Program-made: the position numbers and the translations under genes
Shown: positions 9,701 through 21,700 of the stretch, piece after piece
Numbering within the stretch: position 1 is the stretch's first letter
How the letters are laid out: every line of letters starts with the position of its first letter
DNA from: Paroedura picta
Lineage: Eukaryota > Chordata > Lepidosauria > Squamata > Gekkonidae
Reading direction: 5' to 3'
Length of the DNA: 64,000 bases
Assembly (NCBI RefSeq): GCF_049243985.1
Contig: NC_135377.1
Coordinates: 65,048,145 to 65,112,144, forward strand
Notes under the pieces: model-generated
Database searches by the model: none
What the model was told of the DNA's origin: nothing
The model's input: the letters and a program-made list of their open reading frames with translations, nothing else

Positions 9701-12700
9701 CCCTGAAGGCCTACTCCTGGGTATCTTCCAGACTCAGCTGTAGTGTATCACAATATGAACCAAGGTCAAATTGTCACCACTCTGTGCACACACTTTTTAA
9801 GGCAATGTGCGAGCCAGTGTGCGAGCCAGTGTGTGCGAGCCAGTGTTAAGAGTAGATTCTAATCCACAGATCAGGGTTTGATTCCCCACTCCTCCTCCAC
9901 ATGAACTAGCTGGGTAACCTTGGGCCAGGCACAGTACCCACAGATGTCTCAGCTCTACCTCCTTCACAGAATGTCTGATGTGGGGAGAGGAAGGGGAAGC
10001 AATTGTCAGCCACTCTGAGACTCCTTTGGATATTAAAAAAGGGGTTAATAAAACCCAACTTCTTATATAATGAAGGCCAATTTAATTCTTTTTAACAACA
10101 GACATTCAGTGCCTGGGACCAGAAATATAGAAGTCACTTGAGGAATAGTTGCATGAAGCCCAAATGCCGAAAAAGGCATCTCCTCATTCCTACTTTGTCT
10201 AAACGTCACCCCTTAGTGAGCTGTGGATCTGTTGCTTCCTGTCCTCCCAGTACCAATTTCCAAATGCAAGACTCACCGGTGAATGGTGGGCATCAGTCCA
10301 AGAGGGATTACAAAGCTGATTTCGACACAGGAACCATCTGGTGCCATCTCTCTGTGGATGCTGAAGCAGCACTGTAGCAACAGGACTTTCACACGGCTGG
10401 TTTCCTCATAGTTCCACTGCCCAAACATGCACACACACACAGCTTTTGCACGGGGATTTTTTAAATTAGCTTTCATATTTTTAAAGTAGCTAGTCCTTTT
10501 CATTGCCGAATTGCATGGCAAGAATAATCTACTCAACAAAAGCAACTAGGGATGCCAGTCCCAGGCAGGAAGTGGGGATCCAAAAACAAGAAACCTAACT
10601 GGAATTAGCCAGGAACTGAAAGGTTGGAGGTCTGTGCAATTTAGACAACAGGTTACAAAATTATATAAGCTTTTATAGTGCACAGGTTTTTAAAAAAAAA
10701 CTTTGAAGGTTAAAAACACACACAAAACCCACAGACCATTATTGAGAAATTTTCAGATGCATGCCTTTCGACCCTCGCTGGGTCTTCCTCAGACGTCTAA
10801 TTTTTGGCGCGCATACATTGATAAAACGCAAAATACAAAAAGTGGCCAGTAAAATAAATAAATTATAAGAATCTTTTAGGGTGACAAAGCCAATCAAAAT
10901 GGATCGGACGGAAAATGTCCATTTATCAGATAATAGCCCCCTTACTTCAGGCTCCCAAGAAACTCTGATGTGCGCCCATGAAATCAGTGCATGTACAAAA
11001 GTCCATCCCAGCCTCAAATCCCACCCACTCCTGGCTCCACCCCCAAAGTGTCCAGCTAGTTCCGAACCCAGAGCTGGCAACCCTAAAAGCAACTTTTTCC
11101 ATTTCCTTTTGGTGCATACAGGGAAGGCCATGTCAAGCTGGCTAGCTCTCCCGTCTTCATATTACCAGGACATTTCCCCATTTTTAAAGAGAATCGGATT
11201 TTTTAGACCCCCCTCGAAGTTAGTGCCAGCCACTGATGAGATAAGGTGTCTTCCTCCAAGGGTGAATAATTCTGCTGTTGCTTTTTGGATCACCACACTC
11301 CATGTGGTACCTGGAAATCTTCCACTAGTACAATTTATGTCTGGGTGACCATGATCGCTTTTCCTGGAGGAAGCGGCTGCTTTGGAGGGTGAACTCTATG
11401 GCAGTTTACCCTGCTGTGGTCCCTTCAAGGGCTCCACCCCCAAAATCTCCAGGTACTTCTCAACCCAGAGCTGGCAACATTGGTTGTTTTGATTCTGCCC
11501 TATGAAATAGTTCACAGTAATGTCTGTGTAAGGAAAGGACAACAATAGAATCAGATTTACGAGGAAGATGGTCTTTAATGTGCCTTCACCCTTGTTCATC
11601 AAAGCATATCCTTCACATGGATGCTGCTGGGTTGGACTATAAAGGGAAATCTGTCCCTAAACCCCATTTGTTGCATTCATTAATTTAAATCGTTAAAAGT
11701 GAATAGCTCAGGAAGTAAAACAGATATGCCTCCCCTTAAAATTCAGAAACAAAAGGTGCCTTGATTTTCAGTCTTGTGTAAAACACTGGTTTTAAAGCAG
11801 TAATTAAAGACATATTACAATGGTGGGGGGGGGACTGTGAAATTAGAAACGATTCTGTAATCATGTGTTCAAGACAGCTGTTGGGAGGATTAATCGGAAA
11901 GTCTCATTAAGGGCAATGAAGGTGGAAAGCATTATGTAAGTGCTAACAGGTTTTTGCACGTGTGTTCGTATCCGACTGCTCTTCTATTTTAGTGTGAAGT
12001 CAACAAAAATAAGCTGAAATGCTTCATGGCCATGCCGTTGTTTGACTGCTCTCTGGTGTAGTACAGAAAGACCAAACATAGTAATATACTCTGCAGAGAG
12101 AGAAGAAGGCTCCCCCCATCCCCCAAACTGGAAGAACTTGGTCATATTAATGCCTGAGAACTCATACTATCGGTTTTCACAAAGATAATTTAATGCAATA
12201 AAATGCTAGAAAACTATCTGACAGATTTCTAGAAGTATGGAACCCATATTTCTATTTGGAAGGAACTCGGAAAGAGGGAATGGAACAGAACTAGTACATA
12301 ATGTTTTAATTCATGGTTCCAAAATTGTGGGTTCTGCCTAGAATTGGCAGGTCCAGGTTGGGAAAAAAAGAACTGAAAACTTGGGGGGGGGGGCTGCAGA
12401 GGGCAGAGCTTAGGGTGGGCAGGGACTCCTGTGGGGTATAATGCCATCCAGCCCACCTTCTAAGCTGCCATTTTCTCCAGTGGAACTGATCTCTGTTGCC
12501 TGAGGAGCTGTAATTTCAGGAGATCCCAAGATCACACCTGGAGATCCCAAGATCCCTAATTCGGTCTCTGACATAGGTCATCAGAGCATCAGGCCTGTCA
12601 GATTTTCCTCATGGTTTTAGGGTAGTCTCTATTTGGAAAGCCCGACCTATCACTCAATCTGCTCTTTAAGCCTATCACTTTCACCCCCTCAGACAGCAGT

Positions 12701-15700
12701 CAGAACAACTTCTTAGAAATGAGTCTTAGCCTAGAGTGTTCCTCCATATTTGAATAATGTCATAGTCTGTGACCTCTGAGACCACCTCTTCCTCTACCCC
12801 CCCCCCCCCCCAAAGCGTCTTAAGACTGACGACTGACTGAACAGTCAAAATCTGCCCAAGGTCTCCATCCTCAAAGAGATAAAACTGGCCTCAACTGGGG
12901 CCAGGGCTGTTTTGGCCCTGGCCTGGTGGAACGCTCTGCCTGAAGGGAACATGGCCCTCTGGGATCCTAAACAATTCTGAAGGGCCTGCAAGACGGAGCC
13001 GTTCCAACAAGCCTACGGTTGAGTCCAGGAAAGAACATCAAAGATGCTAGCCTCCCATCTGCCAATTAAAAAAACTCTCCAAACTCAGGCCAACCCTCAG
13101 AAAGGCTCAAATTATCACAAGGATACAGTTAATGTTTCAAATGTTTTAATGCCTAAATTGTATGCTGGTTTTTGTATTTGTTTGTGTATTTGTTGTCAGC
13201 CACCCTGAGCTGACCAGGGAACGGTGGGGTACCTATAAAAATGTACTATTATTGTTGTTATTTTATTGGGCACCCCTGAAATTGCAGCACAAACAATTCA
13301 GTGAGCTTCATTTCTGTATCAAGGTTCAGACAGACAGAAACTGATTTATACAGTGCATTTGTCTCCCACAGTTTCTCTAAGGGGCTCAGGTGACATACCT
13401 GATTCTCCTGTCCTCATTTTAACCCTATGAGGTAGATAAGTTTGCTTCACATCCGAAGGAGGAAATTAATCTGGGTTTTTCAGTCTGACTTTCTAACCAC
13501 TACATCATATAGGCTTTCTGCTGGATCTTTGAGTAGAGATGCCAGCTGCTAGGTGGGACTTGGGGATCTCCTGGAATTACAGCTCATCTCCAGGCCACGG
13601 AGATCAGTTCCCCTGGAGAAAATGGCCGCTTAGAAGGTGGACTGTATCAACATTATGCCCCATTGAAGTCCCTCCCCTCCCCAGACTCCACCCTCTGCAG
13701 ACTCCACCCCCAAAGTCTCCATGTTTTTTTTCAACCCAGAGCTGGCAATCCTACCTCTAGGGGAGTTTCCATGTCAGCACTCTTGTAGGAATTTGTTCCA
13801 AGTTTTGTCCCTCTGCATTTCTATTTATGCCAAGACATTTATGAAGGAAAGATCTATGCTGCCATAAAAATACCATGATAATCATTAAAAATATCATAAA
13901 TATTTTTAAAAGCCACAACAAATGATACAAGCACTCTAAAAATATCTATAAAACAGATTTCAGACCAGAATCAGTAATAAAACAGATAAATAGGTAAGTA
14001 GTAGTTAAAAGCCAGAGTAAAGAGAAATGTTTTGGCCTGGTGCCTAGAAGACTGTATTATAGGTAACAGACAAGCCTCAAGGGGAAGAATATTTTGATGG
14101 TGAGGTGATATCTGTGAAAAAACCCATCTATATCACACACAGAATTCTCAGTCCAGGTTAATTTAGACCCGGAGAGATATGAAGGGATTATGTATCCTTG
14201 TGTGGTATAATAAAATCAGAGTCCAGCAGCACCTTTAAGACCAACAAAGATTTATTCAAGGTGTGAGCTTTCAAGTGCAAGCATGTCTTGAATAAATCTT
14301 TGTTGGTCTTAAAGGTGCTACTGGACTCTGATTTTATTGTGCTACTTCAGACCAACACGGCTACTCATTTGAATCTATATTCTTCTTTGGGGACAGCCCT
14401 GACTGTTCTCAAAATTATTAACTGAAGTGGATGAAAGGGATGAAGTATGACAAGTAAAAGATGTTTAAATGCTGAATTCTGCAGGGAATAACAGATTGCA
14501 GAAGGTGGGTGGAGGGAAGCCTTGGAACATATCATCAATGCTGTCTGTTCTCAACCGTGGGAAGGAAGGGAGAGGTTGAAGGTTTAAGTGCAGTATCCTG
14601 TTTTCTTTGGGGGGTTAAAAAAATGGTAAACATTTTGACTCTGAGAATTTGAGATGTGTTCATTCGCAGCCAGAGAAAGAGAACTCCATAAGTGAATATG
14701 AAGGAAGAAAGTTCTTCTGCCAGCAAACTGAGCTGATTTTTCTGTCTGAGCTGCTTTCGACACTAGTAGAATATCTGACGTGGCAGCATCTGGGATTAAT
14801 CCCTGAACCCACTTCCAAAAGCACAGCTCAGCCTAAGATCGTGCAGAGGGAAGTGCCATTTAGCATGTGGAGATCGATCTTCTTCCGGAACCATTTGAAG
14901 AACCACCACCAGCCACCTGAGCACACGGCAACTTCCGAGCTTCAAGTCTTCATAGCTGTTAACTTTGTCATTAAGCCGCTTGTAAGAGAAATCAGTTGCC
15001 ACAAGCAAAAGTTGCAGGATGCATGCAAACAGCTGAAGGACTCACTCAGATGGTGTACAGCCTGGCATCCATCACATCCAATGGGGTGGATTTTCTTAGC
15101 CTCAGTTGGCCGTCCTGTAAATTCACCCCTGATTTAACCACATCTAAGCACAACATAGAGCCTCTTGTGGCGCAGAGTGGTAAGGCAGCAGACATGCAGT
15201 CTGAAGCTCTGCCCATGAGACTGGGAGTTCAGCAACTCCCACATATTTTGATGCTTGAACCCAAGGCAAAAAGGATTGACTTGGTGCAACCAGAAGTTTA
15301 TTCATGGTTTCTCAATTTGCAGAGCATCATTGCTGGACAAGATTCCCTGTGTTAAAATCATGTAACCACAAGTTTTTGCCATGTTTTTTGCATTCATATA
15401 TTTGTATGAATAATTCTTATGTAGTGGAGTAGTTATAGAGCCTCTTGTGGTGCAGAGTGGTAAGACATGTAGTCTGAAGCTCTGTCCATGAGGCCGGGAG
15501 TTCAATCCCAGCAGCCGGCTCAAGGTTGACTCAGCCTTCCATCCTTCTGAGGTCGGTAAAATGAGTATCCAGCTTGCTGGGATGTAAACGGTAATGACTG
15601 GGGAAGGGAATGGCAAACCACCCCGTATTGAGTCTGCCAAGAAAACGCTAGAGGGCGTAAACCCAAGGGTCAGACATGACCCAGTGCTTGCACAGGGGAT

Positions 15701-18700
15701 ACCTTTACCTTTAAGCACAAGATCTCAGCTGCTGTGCAGGCATGATGGTGTTGTAGGCAGGGAACTAATCCATACTTTAAGGCACAAAACATCTCAACTG
15801 CTGTTCTATCTGGCCACATAGAGCATATGTTGAAGAACATATCCTTTCCTGACCCTCTTTCCACAAGGCCCGCATGCACAGACAAAAGAGAAGTGAAATG
15901 TTCTCATGCGGAAGTCAAGTTATCTTAATCCACAGTTCACAGGACGGTTGAAAAAGGAAAGAGGAAGGAAAACAAAATGTTAAACACAACCAGATTCCTC
16001 TGACACAGGAAAATAAGCTTGCAAAACTTTCTGAAATCAGGACAGTATAACAAGAATGTAAGTAAATACAAGCAAATGTATTAAACAGTGTTCCATGGTT
16101 AAAGCACTCAAATGTTTTCCAAAAGATCTGAGACTCAAACAATGTACTACAAGGACACACTGGATATTGCCAACTTTTCCCTCCTCCAGCATCTATCCAG
16201 GTATACGTAGCTGTGATGTGGTCATCATCTCATTGGCATGTTTCCCATCCCACATAAGTGGCAGCCAATAAAGTGAGAGGAGGAGACAATAAGAAGACAC
16301 TAAAACAATTACAAATTACCAAGGAAATACAGGGGAAATACAGGACTTAAATAATGAAATATCTAAAATTAATAACCACACCTCAAAGATTGCAAATCAG
16401 AGAGTGCCTCTTCTTCTGTATGTGGATGATGCTGTTCTACTTTCTTGTACAAAGGTGGGCACGAAGCGCCTCCTTTAGGCCTTTGCCTCTTACTGCAATG
16501 TAAACATGGTCACCATAAATTATGATAAACCCCACATTTTAGTTTTTGGGAGATCCAGGAAGATATTAAACTGGAGAATTAACCACCATGAAATTGAGCA
16601 AGTATGCTCCTTTACATACTTAGGTCTAGTTTTCCATCATTCCCTCAATTGGAATCATCATCTAAAACAAATTGTGAATTCTTTCAAATGTAAATGTTGA
16701 ACAGTAACAAAATTCTTCTATTCTAATGGTGGCTAATATGTACCAGTAGCCATCAGATTATACTCCGCCAAACTCCTTACATTTCTTTCCTACGGCATCT
16801 TCATTTGGGGCTTTGATAGCCTCTCCTGTATAGAGTCTCTGCAGTCCACCTTCCTTCACCATCCATTTGGAGTTCCCAGATGTTTGGCATATATGACCCT
16901 TTGTCTCAAAACCAGTCTACTCCGTGTTGCTACTCTAGACCCTATAAAGCTTTGGATTCGCTTTCATTTCAAAGCGGCTCTGGACCCTATAAAGCTTTGG
17001 ATTCGCTTTCATTTCAAAGCACATCCTGAAAGCTTGATATCTTGCAAGTTAGCTGATTGCTATATTACCTCCTGGTACAAGAAAGTTTCTGATTATCTAA
17101 GATCCATTGGGCCATCTCTTGAAGAATTTCATTACTTGGATGAAAAATCAGTGCTTTGCCAGATTAAGATGTGAATTCTGGACACTGACCAACAAGAAAT
17201 GCCCAAAGACCATGTTCGCCCTTAGCCTTAGGCATTCAACCTACGTATTGACTCCTCCCTTCCTATTTTTCTATACTGCTAAATGCCCAGTCTAGACACT
17301 GCTTTATGCTTGCATGCTTAAACTCCTTTCCATCAGCCTGCGGAAGGATATTTTCTGCATAATATGTAAGAAACCTGACATGAATCAATCTCCATGGTAC
17401 TGGAAATTAAATCTATGGTTTGTATTTGCCTTTTCTCGCAGATCCATTGCAAGACTTTGCTTTTACTCTTGACAGTTGTTCTGACCTGACCGCCGACCAT
17501 GTTAATATCAGAGCAGCAACAGTTTTAAGTAAGTATAAAATTCATTTCACTACGACTTAATGTAAAGCATCATTACAAATGTAAAAGGATTAATAAAAAG
17601 CAAGAGATCTAGATTTCAACTGGTCCAAGGGAAGGTCACCTCAACCCAGGCCAGACCAGGGCTTTTTCACCCCGACCTGGTGGAATGAGCTCCCAGGTGA
17701 GCTAAGGGCCCTGATGGAATTTTTGAAGTTCTGCAGGGCCTGTAAGATGGAGCTCTTCCACAAGTCTTTGGTTGAGGCCAGGCTGATTAAGATCTGGGAT
17801 CCCCCCCCTTGAGCAAATTAGATTGGCATGGCTCCCTTGACACCACCCCATATGGTGTCATGTGTCTGAGCTGGGGGAGGGAGAGTCGGCTGCCGCTGTC
17901 TGGAATTGGCTGCGTTTAGATGTAATGGGTTTTACGGTTTTATGGAGGGTTTTAATATGGGGTTTATACACTGTTAGCCGCCATGAGCCGATTTTTGCAG
18001 GAGTGGTAGGATTCAAGCTGGATCATAAATAAAATAAACTGTCGATAATTTACCTCAGGGGGAAAAAAGATCACCAACTGGTACTTAAACTTAATGCACT
18101 CAATAATTATTCATGTCATGTTCACCATCACCTGATGACTGACAATGACCAACATGTGAGAAATGACCCCAACAGATCCAACACTACAAGTAGGATTTCC
18201 ATATTGCCTCAGATCACCTGAGTGACTCTTCAATCAGGGCCTAGTCTACACAGGCAGCAAATGACAGGAGTAAGCCCTGTTTCAATAGAACTCATTGTAC
18301 CAATTCATGCTGCCACTCTGGAAATTCTATTTTAATGCTCCCTCGCAATCAAAAGGCTTGGCAAGTATTAGAAAACTAGCAGAACAGGCCTGTCTTTTCT
18401 TGCAAGAAATGAATATTCAAAAATGGCATCCAATCAGCAGCCTGAAATGGAAGAGTACAATACTTTGTGGAAACAGAATTCACAGAACTTGTAAGACTTC
18501 TCAGATTACCTGTCTCATGCAGCCCCTCTCTGTCCACTCTCAGCATCCTCTCTCTGGGTAATTTTTGCTGCCACTAGATGGAGAGGGCATTTTCTTTCTG
18601 AGGACTAGCACCTTATGCTACCTTGCTGCTAAAATGCTCTGCTCTTCAGCTACAACTGCCCTCTTTCTTTGGCTGGTTGCCATGGGATCAATATGCCTGC

Positions 18701-21700
18701 TTAGATGCTCTAAAGCAGGGGTAGTCAACCTGTGGTCCTCCAGATGTTCATGGACTACAATTCCCATGAGCCCCCTGCCAGTTGGCAGGGGGGCCAACTG
18801 GCAGGGGGCTCATGGGAATTGTAGTCCATGAACATCTGGAGGACCACAGGTTGACTACCCCTGCTCTAAAGGAATAGGATTAGGATCTGCCTCCTCCTCT
18901 CTCTTGTCCCTCTTGGTTAGTGTGGATCAGCCTGGGTCTAGCATGGGTCACAGAAATCAGACTGACCATATTCAAAGCAAAAGGGAATTGATTAAGGAAA
19001 TAAAAAGAGCACATCAGATATGCAGGTCGACACAAGAGACTGAGCAAGGACAAAAGAAAAGGTGATCAAACTGCAGTCCTCTTGAGCCTAACTCTAACAT
19101 ACCCTTAATGATGGGAAATTAGAATAGGCTAGTAATTCTTGGGTGTGCAAGTATTTGTTACCTCATTCCAGTGCGTTGGAGCTCTCTTCAGTTCAGTGCA
19201 TACCAATGTCAGGGTGAGGGATACACTCCACTGCAAACACAGCCTTTGAAAAGGACCCATTAAACCAGCATCACGCAATATCCAGTCTGCTGGAAGAGAA
19301 GGGGATTGTGATGGCTCTTAGTCGCTGATTTCAGAGGGGGCTATGATAGAGTTTGATCTGTAGACTGATTCTCAGCAAATCTTTATTCCTTTATGCTTCT
19401 CTTTTTTATTGCCCCTGTCTCACACATACAGCCAGAATCCATCTTTGGCAACATGAGAGCAGTCATGGATTCCTGCATCTCTCTGCATCCTAGCTATTAG
19501 ATTAGGACTATGCCTCTCTCTTATATAGAAATGTAGTTTCAATAATAAACTGCCTTTATTATGTTGAATGCACAAAGTAGACTCAGATTGTTTTTGTTTT
19601 AGTTCCTTGCACGAACAAAGAGCACATGGCTACTTCTAGTGCTTAAGCCACTAGTGTACTCTGCTAGCCTTTGGGAAAATAGCCCAGAGAGCATATATTC
19701 AAACACAGCTGAATGTCTTTCCTTTTATTCTTAAAATGCAATTCTGGCTACAGCCACTAGGGGCACAGGGAATTCCAAGCATAGCAAAAGAAACATACCA
19801 GGACCATTTCCGCACAGAGGCATAAAACGCACACTGCCTCCTGCTTGCAAATGTGCAACAGGAAATCATGCATTTGCATGCTTCCTGACGGGAGACCCCT
19901 CCTGCATTATCCCACTGCCTGATTGTGGCTTTTAGCCTCCCAACAAGGCAGTGGAGAAGCCTAAAGTGTGGACAACCTGCACTTCTCCCCCCGCTCCTCA
20001 GGTTGTCAATCAACGCAAGCCACCAATCCCTTCACAGCAGTTGTTTTGGGGACTCAAACCTCTGTCTGCCATTTTCTCATCCAAGCCAATTAGCCAGGAG
20101 CCCAGTACTTGTCAGATCAAATGCAAGCACAACCAGCTTTATTGATGAACACTCTGGGGATTAACAGGAAAAGAAGTTTACTGAAGTAGCAGTACAAAGC
20201 TCATGCTTATTGTTGCTGAAATTGGTTTGATAGGCAATACACTGATATAACCCCAAATGATAACAGGAGGACTTCCCCTGTTCCCAGAGTGGAAACCAGC
20301 CCTGCGTCCAGGTGCGCATGACATCATTCGTGCAAGGCTGACACAAGGCCAGCCACATGAATAATATCCAAGCAGCCCTCTTGCATATCTCCATCTACCC
20401 AAGAGAATCAGACTACACCAACCAGCAAGCAATGCAAAGCAATAAAAGGAGTTATATTCAGTTAACTTTCCCACATCCACTCCCCACTGGCAGATGACGA
20501 TATACAAAATGACAAGGGACATTGGCAGATGACAATAACAAATGATCATGGCAGGAGGCTGGCAACCAGGCCGCTCCTGACATGCAGTTGCCTCCAGAGC
20601 AGGGGTAGTCAAACTGCGGCCCTCCAGATGCCCATGGACTACAACTCCCAGAAGCCCCTGCCAGCATTCGCTGGCAGGGGCTTCTGGGAGTTGTAGTCCA
20701 TGGACATCTGGAGGGCCGCAGTATGACTACCCCTGCTCTAGACTCATTGCGATCAAATTCGTTTTTAAAACCCATCTGAAAACCAAAAACCCTAGCCAGA
20801 TCTTCACCAAACTTGGAGGCAATATTGCTTTTGCATTCAGAGGTAAGTCACACCATGGTGAGCAAAAAGACGAATTTTCGCTCTCCTTTTCTTTTAAGAA
20901 AGCAAACACTGTAGCAACTTCCTTGGTTTCCATGCAGCTGCTTGTATGATCACTCACCTCCATTCTCTCTGCAGGGTACAGTATCAGGGAACTCTTTGTG
21001 ACTGTCAGTCTTGGCGTGAGTGGCAAAAGCATCCCAGTTTTCTCAAAACAACTTTGTGAGGGTGATCATCCGAACCTGAGTTTCTGTGGAAGAAAGAAAG
21101 GAGGTAATTGGTTTTTTCTTCAGGGGGTTGCAGGAGCCCTGGGGAGGGGGGGGGGTCCACTGCATTTCCCCTCCTGTGTTAATGGACTTGGCCCTAACCG
21201 AGGGAACCAACTGCTTTGCTTCCCCTCTCCCCTCCTGCGCATGAGTAAATTCTCTCATGGTTTCTATGCCTGCACACCTATTTCTACCTTAAACCCCAGC
21301 CTATTTCTCCCCCTCCCCTTCAAGCCTCCTCAAGACTGTCTGTTAAACCCAGGTGATGATGTCACTTCCAGTAACATGCAACTTATGGGGACATGGCAGG
21401 GAGGCGTGGCCAGCTGACATCACTTCCAGGGCTCCTCAAAACTTGAAAAATTATTCCACAGGCTCCTCCATGGTCAAAAGGCTGAAAAAGGATGCGCTAA
21501 GCAATTGCCTTCTGGGTGATACCAACCCTAGCATAACTGCTTTCTCCGAATCCTGTTTCCCAGTTCAATCAATAATCAGATATCCTTCCTTTCCTGGAAT
21601 GTAACTGTGGGATCGAATTCTCCCATTCCAGCTGGGTTATTCTAAAAGCAAATCTATTCTTTCCTAACAGCCACGATGATTGACTAGTATTATTTCTACT

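Larger units (their letters stand above)
6791..17441 (+). other. LY86 intron 1 (about 10.7 kb), contents
   Basis: The intron holds L2 3' pieces, an (ACTAAT)n array, several copies of the short AGGGTTGCCA-ended repeat, a tRNA-L2 SINE, two Penelope-like remnants, two Sauria-type SINE pieces and an R4-like LINE. Stretches with nothing recognised are 10071-10640, 11490-12335, 13756-14204, 14373-15157 and 15713-16394. Confidence 0.8.
17529..20974 (+). other. LY86 intron 2 (about 3.4 kb), contents
   Basis: The intron contains an L2 3' piece and two palindromic MITEs. Between them, 18872-20599 shows no coding signal. A fragment near 19799 begins GGACCATTTCCGCACA, resembling the terminal repeats of the CpG-rich MITE class seen elsewhere in the window. 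Confidence 0.75.

Noticed and set aside
15436-15510. tRNA gene
   Set aside because: The head of a Sauria-type SINE is tRNA-like but is followed by SINE body and tail and recurs elsewhere.
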